Source: Plasmodium coatneyi (taxonomy: Eukaryota > Apicomplexa > Aconoidasida > Haemosporida > Plasmodiidae). Taken from it: a stretch of DNA of 64,000 bases. A model generated the notes under the pieces. The model did not search any database. It was not told where the DNA came from and saw nothing but the letters and a program-made list of their open reading frames with translations. Each line of letters begins with the position of its first letter. The stretch's first letter is position 1. The translations under genes and the position numbers were made by a program. Where the stretch lies: assembly GCF_001680005.1 (NCBI RefSeq), contig NC_033563.1, positions 248,001 to 312,000 on the forward strand. Direction: 5' to 3'. Positions 34,474 through 45,500 of the stretch are shown here, one piece after another.

Positions 34474-35774
34474 TTTCAACGTTCATGTGCACTTCTGTTT
34501 ATGTATTTAATGGGATTAATGTTACAATTGTTCATATAACTAGAAAAAAGAGAAGTATGAATACCCCTAATACTTGCGGTCCATCATCATCTGCCTGTAG
34601 TCCTCCCAACACTCTATATGTACATATCTGTATATATAATAGAAACTTATGTTATATAAAATGTGCGTTCTTCCTTATATATGTTCATACATTATGAAGA
34701 AAACACACACATATGTGCGTGTACAAGGAACATCTTTTCTTCTGCTCACTTGCGCACACACGTTCTTCAGTATAAATATATATATGTCTGTGTGGAAACT
34801 TCTTTTCTTCTCTGCTCCACTTCCGCTTCCTTCGCTTCCGCTCCTTCCTTCTTTCCTTCTAACAAGGATTATAATACACAAAAAAAAAGGAGGAAAGTAC
34901 AAAATGTCCGCCCTAAAAATATTTTTTACTTCTCACATAAAATAGTATACAAATCGTTCAAATTTCTTCTGAGAGCCATTATAACAAATTAAATACACAC
35001 ACATCTATTAAATGAGCACTTTCATACATAATTAAGGCAGAAATATAGGAACAAGTGCATTGAGTAAGTAAAATAAAAAAATGAAGAACAAATATTTTAA
35101 CTTCTTCCTTATTTATTACATTATTGAACCCTGTACTTGATTATTCAAAAGGTTACATTAATATATTTCTTACTCCCCTATTGTACACATGGAATAACGC
35201 AAACTTCTATCCTTTTGAATAAAATTCTATCCGGATATATTATTAATTTATGTTCCTTCCCCCATTTTTAAAAGGGTCCTTCATTAAGAACTTTTAGTGC
35301 AAATAAAGTTCCTATACAGTAAATACACTCCTCCCCTTCCCCCTTCCACTCTACAATTGATTAGTAGAAGCAATTTTCTTCCTTTACATTCCTCCCCCTC
35401 AGCTCCCTCCTTCCTTCTTCTTTACGTAATATAAGTATACAACAATTAGCTCCTACGAACTATGCATTATTATAGATGAGCTACCAGAGTTCCCTCTTCC
35501 TAATTTCACACTACAATACACACCTTTATGTTCATCGTTCCTTCCTTTTCCTTGATAATTACATTATAAATAGATTTCTCATCAGGAGAAGATGTGCACC
35601 ATTTATAACTTACACTTCACCCATTTCTTCTCGTTAATGCATATTACATTTTACACAAAAATGAGCTCCTCCTTCTATATTATAACCAACATAAATGAAT
35701 AAGGGGCGTTATAAAGTTGAGCGGATTTTCGAAGGGTTAAGGAAGTTAAAGAAATTGAAGAGAGTTCTACGGGC
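34474..35774. promoter_or_regulatory. 5' flank of KIR6, with a second copy of its first exon
   Basis: At about 34568-34620 (minus) lies a second copy of the KIR6 first-exon region. It encodes LQADDDGPQVLG followed by GTATTC, and lacks the start codon. The rest, to the telomere-like array, is AT-rich with no supported gene; the overlapping open frames at 34649-34992 are low-complexity. Confidence 0.45.
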
Positions 35775-37730
35775 TCAGCTTTTAGGGATTAAGGGTTTTA
35801 GGGCTTTGGTCTCAGGGTATAGGGTTTAGGGTTTACGGTTTGGGGTTTAGGTTCAGACTTTTGGATTCAGGATTTAGATTCAGGTTTAGGGTTCAGAGTT
35901 TAGTGGTGAGTGTTTAGAGTTCAGTCCTGAAGTTTTAGGGTTTAGGGTTTAGGTTTCAGGGTTCAGCGTTCAGGGTTCGGGTTTTACGGTTTTAGGGTTT
36001 GGGATTTAGCCTTAAAGATTTAGGTTTCAGGGTTTTTCAGTTAAGGCTACAGATTTCAAGTTTTAGGATTTTACCTTTTAGTGATCACGGTTTATAATTT
36101 AGGGTTTGTGGTTTAGGATTTAGGGATCAGGCTTTAGTTTTAGATTTTAGGTTTTAGCGTTCAGGGTTTAGGGTTCAGGGTTTAGGGTTCAGGGTTTAGG
36201 GTTCGGGGTTTAGGGTTCGGAGATTAATGTGCAGGATTTAGGGTTCTGATTTTAGGATTCAGGTTTTAGGGTTCAGGATTTAGGGTTCAGGATTTAGGGT
36301 TCAGGATTTAGGGTAAGGTGGGTTTAGGGTAAGATGGGTTTAGGGTAAGGTGGGTTTAGGGTAAGGTGGGTTTAGGGTAAGTTGGGTTTAGGGTAAGGTG
36401 GGTTTAGGGTAAGGTGGTTTTAGGGTAAGGTGGGTTTAGGGTAAGGTGGGTTTAGCGTATGGTAGGTTTAGGGTTATGCGGGAGTTGGAAAATATGGGTG
36501 TTGTGTTGAGAAAAAGTGGAAAATTGGAGAACAGTACTTCGGGTTTAGGGTTTAAATTTTAGTTCTTGATTTAGGGTTCATGTTTTGGGATTTAGCTTTT
36601 AAGCTGTTGTAATGAAGATTGAGGGTGTGAGAATAAGATTTAGGTGTAGAAGAATTAGGATTTCAGGTTTAGGGTTAGGGATTTATGGGCTGCTGTTTAA
36701 AGAAGGAGAGGGTGTTTTTGAAGAGTTATAACATCTCGGAAAGAATCCAAGCAACTATTATTTTAGAAGGGTTTAGGGCTTAGGGTTTAGGTTTTAGGTT
36801 TTAGGTTTTAGGTTTTAGGGTTTAGGGTTCAGGGATAATGTTCTAGTATATTAACTTCAGGTTTAGGGTTCAACGTTTAGGATTTACTATTTAGCATTTA
36901 AGGTTTAGGTTTTAGAGTTTAGGCTTTTATTTTTAATGTTTAGATTGTAGGGTTTAGTGTTTTTGGATTAATTGCTTGTTATTGAGGGTTTAGGATTCAG
37001 GGGTTTAGGCTCAACGATTCGAGGGTTCAGGATTTATGATCTTAGAATTTACGGTTTAGCGTTCAGGGTTTAGGGTTGAGGGTTTAGGGCTTAGTATTTC
37101 GTCTTTAGGGTTCACGATTTAAGCTTGAGTGTTTATGTTTTACCTTTTAAGGATTCACGGCATAGGTGTAGGGTTAGCGGATTAGCGTTACTAATTGAAG
37201 TCCCTGTATGTACAATATATAGTACGGGCCCTTGGACTCCGAACCCCAAAAAACTAAACCCTAAAATCTGAACTCTAAACCTTAAACCCTGAACCCTAAA
37301 CCCTGAACCATAAACCCTGAACCATAAACACTAGACCCCAAGCCCTAAACCTTAAACCCTGAACCCTAAACACCAAACACCAAACCCTGAATCTTAAAAC
37401 CTAATCCCTGGACTTTAAGACCTGAACCCTGAACAATAAACCATGAATCCTAAACCCTGAACACTAATAAGTGAACTCTAAACCCTGAACCCTAAACGGT
37501 TAATCCTAAAGCTTAAATTATAAATTGTGAATCCTAAAGCCTGAAGCCTAAAGCCTGTATCTTGAAGATTGAACCTTAAGCCCTGAACCCTTAACCCTAA
37601 ACCCTAAATCCTAAACCCTGAACCCTAAACCCTGAACTCTAAACGCTAGACCCTAAACGCTGAACATTAAACCCTAATCTCTGGACCCTAAGACTTGAAT
37701 CCTGAACGATAAAACCTGAATTTTAAACAA
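35775..37730. repeat. Interstitial telomere-like array 3, head-to-head (largest)
   Basis: Plus-strand GGGTTTA/GGGTTCA units run from about 35775 to 37190, with non-repeat islands near 36480-36540 and 36590-36770. After about 45 bases, CCCTAAA/CCCTGAA units run from about 37235 to 37730. KIR6 and KIR7 start on either side and run outward. Confidence 0.92.
36309..36475 (+). repeat. 16-bp G-rich minisatellite inside array 3
   Basis: About ten copies of GGGTAAGGTGGGTTTA with single-base variants. The G-triplet spacing allows G-quadruplex formation on the plus strand. Confidence 0.88.
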
Positions 37731-38596
37731 TGAACTTTCTGATAGTGATAAACATAAGAAAAGGAAAAAGAAGAGTGTTAACTAATCCATAAAATATAAC
37801 GTAGATTAATAGTAGGAGAAGTATGCTCAAGTAGTAGGGAATATATTCCTCATATAAATTAATAGTTCATAGTATAATCATCACAAATGGAAAAAGGAGA
37901 GTTGTTCTGTAGAAGGAATTATTATTATTACATTGATGTGTTTTCTGCCTTTCTTCCTTTGTGTAGTTAATATAAGTCCTTTTGTGCTTTTTTTTTCTCC
38001 ACTTATTTCTTAAATGCACACTCGATTTTCTATATAATCTGGAATATACACATTCACAAAGAAAAACTGAGGTTTTGTGTGTATGAACTGTAGTATACAT
38101 ACTTGCAGTTTCTAGAAAAATTTTTTTATTAAAAAGTGAGCATGAAAATGAAAAAAGTATGCCAGCAGAAGAATTCTTGTACAAGAGAGAGAAATATTAC
38201 GCTCCTGTATATATATGTGTATATATGTAATAATTATATGTAAGGATGCAAATGATCATGTAATGTTCGAATACAAACAAGTGTGAACAGAAATAATTAC
38301 ACTCCAATAATATAATACATAGATGAGAAGTAAGAAAAAGGAGTGTATGTAAAGAAGGTTTTTATTTGTTTCTTCCTTCATTCCTATTATGTATAAGGGT
38401 TTCATATATATATAAAGTGTATATCTATATTTTAGAAGTTGAACGGTGCATGAAATTGCAAGGAGTGGGAGCCTAATGGGTGTATATAATTATTATCTTG
38501 CACAAGGATCTCTTACATATATATATTCAATTGGAACACATAAGGAATGCACATTTTAATATAAATACCTTATAAGCAGCAGTATATGTGTGAACC
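37731..38596. promoter_or_regulatory. 5' flank of KIR7
   Basis: AT-rich sequence between telomere-like array 3 and KIR7, including short TA/ATG-rich simple sequence (38205-38235, 38403-38430). The minus-strand open frame at 37867-38184 has no recognisable feature and is not credited. Confidence 0.5.
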
Positions 38597-40926
38597 ATGA
38601 TGCTCGGGGAGAGGGTACTACACACTTTTGCTTGATCAATATGAATATACATATATGGTACGTATAATTTCTAATGCATAAATGAGTGAACGATAAGAAT
38701 ACACATATATGTACCCTTACCAATAACACCTGCAGAATCAAGAACCTGTTCTATATTCAGAATGGGTGTATCATATGTTAGGAAATGTAGTCCCCCAAGT
38801 GAGTACTGCTGGGTTAATGGGCCGATTGGAAACTGCGTTAAATACATATAACAGAGTTAAAAGGGAGATACTTTTCATTACGCATGCATGGAACCTTGTG
38901 TCCAAATTAAAAAAGCAAAATATGAATGACAGTGACATTTGCAAGTGGTTCTATTATTGGTTGGGGGAGAAGGTACACCAAACTGAAGATGAGGGAAAAT
39001 TTCCAACTATTATGAATGAAGTGTGCGCTGTACTGGAAGGTTTCCTTATCGACGGTGCATGCAAATGTTCAAACTATCATAGTAGCCGGGAAAGATTCAA
39101 AGAAGAAAAGGATAAATTCGACTTGGGCCAGGACTACAACCATCCAAATAATAGTCAATTAAAGGTTTATTATGATGCCTGTGATAGTACATATCAGGGA
39201 CAGTACAACAACATTTTCCCCAAAACGTTTCCTACTAATGTGAAACAGAAATGTAAAAGTGTTAATAGTGACAAATATTGTTCCAAATTCTGGAACAAAT
39301 ATCAGGGACACTGTGCACGGAGTTCATCAGAATTAAAATGTCAATGGAAACCTCCAGGTTCTTCTGGTTCCGGTTCCACAGGAACTTGGAATCCAGGTTC
39401 TTCTGGACACGGTTCTGGTGTTGGGGTAAGTGCAAACAATGTTTTTAATGTGTTGTTCTTAGTGTGGTAGTGGTATAGAGTTTTATGGTGTTAGTACGTC
39501 ATTGTGAAGGGAAAAGGAGAAGGAAATAAAAAGGAATGAAAGGAATGACAGTGAAGGAGGTCTAAGGAAGGAAGGGTCTAAGGTGGAAAGGAAGATAGGG
39601 AGGTCTAAGGAGGAATAAGGAAAGGAAAGAAGGAATAAGGAATGAAGGAATGATGGATATAAGGAAGGAACCTCCTTCCCCCCATTATTCCAATGACCCG
39701 TCTACCTTCGTTCCATTTACATTTCATTCACCCCATTTTCATTTCATTTCATTAACATTCCATTACACACTTATAGAAAACGTGCTTACAACAGTTACCT
39801 TCCTATGAAATGCACGAAGAATTAAGTGGTGCCAATGACCAGTGTAATGGTGCAGGTGGGATGGACACAGAAACAGTGAAAAATGCTATCGACGCTTTGT
39901 TGACTCAGTATGGGGGTATTCCGGAATATGGCGAGTCAGCTGTAAAAGCGTATTGTCTTGCATCGAAGAAGAATAGAACGCAGAAGGAAGCGCCTAGCGG
40001 CAAGTACTGCACTTCATTGTACTATTGGATAGGAGATGAGCTCTTCAGAACTATGCCCCAATCTAAGGATTTCTGCACCGCCATGAAAATGGTATACGAA
40101 GAATTAAAAAAACTGCAAGTTGATAAGCCATGTAGTAACATATATGAAGGGGGCAATATTGACCAAACCATTTTCGGCCACATGAAATCAATATATGATT
40201 ACACTCAGGACTATCCAACTATAAATGCATATGCACAGGACCCTAAAAATTCCGGGTCTAACTGTACTAAGGATGACTATTCCAATTACTTAGAAAAAGT
40301 TCCTTTAGCCTACGGTCATATGAATGCAGTATGTGAAAAGGGAGATAGTGATAAAGGATGGTGTACAGATTTTAGGAACATGACTAATAAACGTGATTAT
40401 CAGGAATTATTAAAATTGAAATGTTCTTTAAGACATACATCCGAATGTATAAACATTACCGCTGCTGTGTCTGGTGGACTTGCTGCAATAGGATTACCAG
40501 CACTGGCATTTTTCCTATATAAGGTAATGTCCTCAATTCATTTGAAATATATATAATAATGTAATGTACTAAATATTTATTTTACCCCTTTTGAATAATA
40601 AATATTAAAATGAGCATTAATATATATATTATGTGCATATTTTAATCCCTTCCTTCCTATTTTTATTTTAGTACACACCATTCTTTCCTAACGTACATAA
40701 CACTTTTGGAGGAGGAAGAAGCAACATCAACAATAAAAGAAAGAAAAGATTCAATAGGCGTAACTTTGAAACACTAACGAACGACTCAACAACGGAATAT
40801 TCTACTGAAGGTTCCACGTCAGATTTAACAGAAAATTCTACCATATATAATGAACGACAACGACCACCACCCAAACGGCAAAGTAATAATAGACAACGGA
40901 AAAATATAACTTATCAGCGCATGTAA
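38597..40926 (+). CDS. kir: KIR7: two-domain KIR variant antigen with fibrinogen-like linker
   Basis: Exons 38597-38614 (MMLGER, less certain), 38736-39425, 39777-40523 and 40672-40926, all phase 0, give 569 residues. Exon 2 has domain 1 (CKWFYYWLGEK), followed by a linker (residues 210-236) containing WKPPGSSGSGSTGTWNPGSS and then GHGSGVG. This is the same 13-residue fibrinogen-alpha-like unit as in KIR2, but placed between the domains instead of next to the membrane. Exon 3 has domain 2 (CTSLYYWIGDE) and a transmembrane helix (AAIGLPALAFFLYK). Exon 4 is the basic, Asn/Thr-rich tail (YTPFFPNVHNTFGGG, ending ITYQRM). Intron 2 is purine-rich (39490-39670). Exon 1 was chosen for its phase-0 donor (AGG|GTACTA), an intron of 121 bases and a GAACCATG start context like KIR5. 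It is the last gene of the island. Confidence 0.87.
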
Positions 40927-42094
40927 CATCATTGAATAAATGTATCCTGTCCACTTAATTATATATAGAGAGGGGGGAGCATACATATAAAACCCCCCTT
41001 CCTTCCCTACGCCTTCCTACTGCCGCCCCTTCTATCAGTATTTTGTGACCCGAATTACTTCATATGTGTTCATTCATTATTATTAGGGTTTCTATGTAAA
41101 TGTTCACACATATATGTGTACACATGCATTATTATCATTCGCATATTCACAATACTTTTTATCATACAATGAAAACCTATGTATGCATATAACTCTTCAT
41201 TTCTCATAAAATACTATTGCATACCACATTAAAACTATTCCTCAAATTAACCTTAATTTTTAACGTTTCACAACTACATTGCTAATATAATAAAATGTGT
41301 ATCAACCATTCAATTATAAGTACTTGATCTGCCCATTATTTTTTTAAAGTTTATGGTATTCTTTAATATTCATATGCAAAAATTTTTAAAAAGTCAAAAT
41401 TCCATGATTTTAATTCTTTTTTCCTTGCTAACAAGCAACACACTCAAATATTCTGTTCCCCCTTTCAATTCACAGGTTCTCTATCTACTTTACATTAATC
41501 GTACGAAATATTGTATTTAAATTACATATTATTTAAAACAAGCATTTTTCTCATAAGAAAAAAAGAAAAAAACTGACACCAACTGCACAACAATCACACT
41601 CGCATAAAGGAGACAAAAAGAAAAAGAAAAAAAATATACTGACCTTTTCAAAAAAGTACTCATGTATTTCAAAAAAAAAGAAGAAAAAATTATGAAGATA
41701 AAAACTTGTAAAAAAAAATAAAAATAAATAAACTCAATGGTTATGTTAACCAACGGCGGAAAAGAAAAGAAAAAAAAAAAAAAATAGAAAAAAAGCTCCT
41801 TAGACATCTCGAAAATTTTTTAACACTAAATAGGAAAAAGAAAAAAAGAAAGGAAGAAAAGAAAAGGGGGAAAAAGAAAAAAGAAAGGAAGAAAAGAAAA
41901 GGGGAAAAAAAAAAAAGAAGGGGGATTCACTAGAGGATGGGAATTGATTTGGAGATCTTTTAAATCGGATGAGTGCTACACTAGCATGTGTCCCCGCAGC
42001 GTAGCTTGGAGATTATCACTTTGTAAATTCGTATGTGGATATTGCCAAATGGGGGACGGGCCAAAAAAAAAAGAAGAAAAAAAGAACTAGAGTT
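40927..42094. other. Spacer at the right edge of the KIR island
   Basis: AT-rich, then A/G-rich (41550-41930), with poly-A runs. Part of it (about 41640-41720) loosely resembles sequence 3' of the SICAvar exon (30560-30640). No gene is supported. Confidence 0.55.
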
Positions 42095-42565
42095 ATGTGT
42101 AGATCAAGATGGATGAGCAGGGTCCTTTTTCTTCTCCACCTTGTCCTCGTGATGATGCTGGTTGTTTCCTCCCTATGGTGTGAAAAGGCAAATTACTATG
42201 CCCCTACCGGTGTGTATTCTCCCCCATACGAACACCACCACAACTATCTAGTCTGTACATGTAAGCGACATTTTCAAATTCGCTTTGAAGAAAAAAGCAG
42301 TTTGCCTTTCCCCTCCCTTACCATGGTACATCCAAACGTTGGAATGTACAGCAAGAAGGGGGGGGGGACTCCTTCTTTTTAGCTGCAAAATGTGAACCAA
42401 TTGTATACCGGGGAACGTAATTAAAAGCTGCTTCCAAGCGGTAATATGATATGTTACCATTAAAAATGAAATCCTTTTTTTACATTTTTCATGTTAGTTT
42501 GCTTAACGTTGTCATGTGTTCCCCCTTTTTTGTTGCTAAAAATGATGTGCATGTGGGTCTGTTAA
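42095..42565 (+). CDS. Possible small secreted protein, two exons (doubtful)
   Basis: From ATG 42095 a frame begins MCRSRWMSRVLFLLHLVLVM, followed by VVSS, a convincing signal-peptide shape. It then reads EKANYYAPTGVYSPPYEHHH. A donor (ACAT|GTAAGC, 42261) and an acceptor with a T-rich tract (CATGTTAG ending 42497) join in phase 1 to a short second exon ending at TAA 42563-42565. The product would be about 77 residues. Without splicing the frame runs on to 42382. It lies between the KIR island and the 3' end of the giant gene. I do not recognise it, and chance remains a real possibility. Confidence 0.3.
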
Positions 42566-42596
42566 CCAGCGGGGCAGAGACATACTCCGGCCCGCT

Positions 42597-45500
42597 TCAA
42601 ATCAAAGATCGGATGTAGGTGAGCCAGCCTTCGTCCACCTTGTACTCATTCAGTCGTTGAACATCCTCACCAACTTCGCCTTGTACGGCCCGCGCATTCG
42701 TTCTTTGTAGGAGCATACCGGAAGATATGTCCCCCCCAAAGTCGATAAAAGAGTTTAACTCATCATAGTCCTCAATGAGCTCATCTGGTTTGGCTAGCTC
42801 CTCGCTATTACGAAGTTGTCCAACCACATCTGCAGAATTTGATTCCCTCGTTGCATCTAACATAGATGCACATTCTTCTGTGCATATGGGTTCACTCGCT
42901 TCCTGCTTCGCTATCCGATCCGCATGAAAAGCCTTCTTCACATCATCGAACCGATCCTCAAAGTAACTCTGCATCTTGGCAATGTCGCTCAGGATGTGTG
43001 AATTGATTCTAACCAAATGGCTAGACAATATCCTTTCCTCCTTCAACGTATAGATGCAGGAAACGTTATCAAATTTGTTGTAAAGCTGATGGACGACCCA
43101 CCTTTCGAAGGTTAACACGTTTAGGCAACTCTCAAACCATGTGTAGATGTGTCTGTTTCGTTTCTCCTTCTCCTCCTGTGGAAAATCATCCCTCTCGCTA
43201 GAAAAGTACAACTCGTAAATGAAGTCGGTGCAGTCCAGAATAGTTCTGTTCATTAGCTGGAAGGAAGTGATTAGCTTGTTCACGTCGTTTGGCTTCATAT
43301 AGATGGCTGCTTTTTTTTTTATGGGGACGTTTCTTCCTTCGTCCTTATGGTAATGTTCAATTTGATACTTGGTGCAGTGCTCGATTGTTATATGGGAGGC
43401 GCGGTAAGAATTTCCCCACTGGGGGGTGATTTGCCCCTCCCGTTCAGTACATCCCCCATTGTTGTCCCAAACCGATGTCGTCTTTTCTCCCCTCTGTAAT
43501 GTTCCCACGGCGGCATTTACATAATCCCTTGTGCAGTTCCCAACCACCAGTCTCCCGGACCTTTTCTCATTCGGGTTGTACCTCCGTGGGGCATCACAAT
43601 GGCCATTCGTCCCGTTTTCAACCCTTAACAAATTTGCTACGTTTAATCCTTCCCCATGGGAATCACCACCACTCGGATTACTTTGATCTACTAGCATGTG
43701 CTGCCTGCCTAACACTGGGTCATCCCCTCCGCCCGGCAGACACACTCGGTGCAACGGCCTGGTCTCCTCCATCAGTGTGTTCTCCCCATATGTGGTGCAC
43801 CCCCCCGAAACAGGCACCACCAACTCACAATTCTCACTCTCATCCAGCATCGAGATGAAAAGAAATTTACAAGCAGACAGAATAGAAGTCACACTGGAAG
43901 GAGATTTATTCAAGCGCATATTTAAATGCTCCTCCATGAGTAGGGTATTAAGCTTGCAACACAGAAGGTGGTTGATTTTTATGCCGAAGTGCAAATTTCT
44001 GTTCATGCCCGCATACATGCTGTTAAAGGTAGACATTTTACAGACCAAAGCTCCCAATGCATTTTTGTGGAGAAAAGTCAAGTACACTTTTAGGGCTTCG
44101 TAGAAAATGAACTCAAATAAGGGGAACCTACTAGAAGATATGAAAAACTTGTAACCACTGTTCATCAGTTCAAACTTCCTTCTAACCCAACTGTTTTTTT
44201 CACTCATGGTGAAGAGCTCCTTTTTGCCATTCAATTGTAACGGGTTCTGTAGATTCACCAGGTAGCTATGCACAAGATACTGGTCATCCACATGTATGTA
44301 TTTTTTTTTTTCCAAAAATTTGTCCACAAATAAACTTAAGTAGAAATTGATACTGCAAGAGTAGTTGCTGTTCTTTCTGAGGGTATTCATGAGCAGAATT
44401 ATCGATACGATGGATAGGTGGACGGAATGCTTCTCCTCACTTGGCAGTTGGTTCCCCATTTCTGGTCCTGCTTTGCTCTTACTTTTCGATTTTCCCTTCA
44501 AAATGCACTTATTTATATAAAGGTTGTCCTTTTTTATATCCTCCTTCCGTTGCAACTTCAGCTTCAGGATCTCCCCCTTCGTCATCACAATCATTCCGAA
44601 TGGGACGAATGGTTTGTACACGGTGCGTCTCCTCGGAGTTCGCACCTCTTCACTTACCTCCCCGTCGTTAACAAACTCCACGTTAAAGAGAAAGTTTTCC
44701 GAGTACCTCTTATACCTGTTGTAGGATTTCTTTTGGAAGAGTCGACTACGGCGTGGCGAGAGTTGCCCACCCCCCAGGTGATCCTCCATACGGCGTCTCT
44801 TCCTTTGACGCTTCGCATGGTAGCTCTTCACGAGGAAGTTATCATCTACGATGAGTACCTCACTAGTCAGCTTGCTCAAATGCACGTCAGATAAAAACAA
44901 ACACATGACTCTAAAACATAGCAAGCGAAACAATCTCTGCGTAAAAAAAAGAACAAACCTCCTTCGAAAGGAAGATAAGTTGAAACCACTGGACAGATAC
45001 TTCAGCACCAACAGAATCAGCAGCGTCCGGTACATGTGCACCTTCTCCTCATAGTACTCACTCAGAATGTAAAAATCGGTTTTTATTTCTCTGTACAAAA
45101 GTTTGATTGCCAGGTTTAGGCTGCAGTTGGTTCTTCCCAGGTGGTGTGAAGGTGACGTGGGGTTCTTTCCCCTTACGGAGCGACCATGGGATGGGGCATG
45201 ACAGGATGGAATCCCACTACAGGGACACCTCCTAACAAAGGAGTACTGCCACTTGGATCTTCCGGGAGATTTAATCTCCGTGTGATGAATTTTTAGAGCC
45301 TCTTCATTCTTATTTAACTCCACAGAGATGAGCAGCTGGACTGGAAACTCCTCATTCTTTACATCGAAGCATTTGTCCTTCACGTCATCGTTAATGCTTA
45401 TAGTGGCCTTAAGGAGCTTCGCCAGGGATAGAAAAATTAACGGGTACACATCGATTATTATGTTTGTGTATTTGTTTCTTCTCCTTTTAAGGGTTGCCTT

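Noticed and set aside
34649..34992. Overlapping open frames on both strands upstream of KIR6
   Set aside because: Low-complexity in all frames, with no splice pattern or similarity to KIR or SICAvar exons.
41529..41807. Relic of SICAvar 3' sequence at the right edge of the island
   Set aside because: Similarity to 30560-30640 is confined to A-rich stretches and may be compositional.
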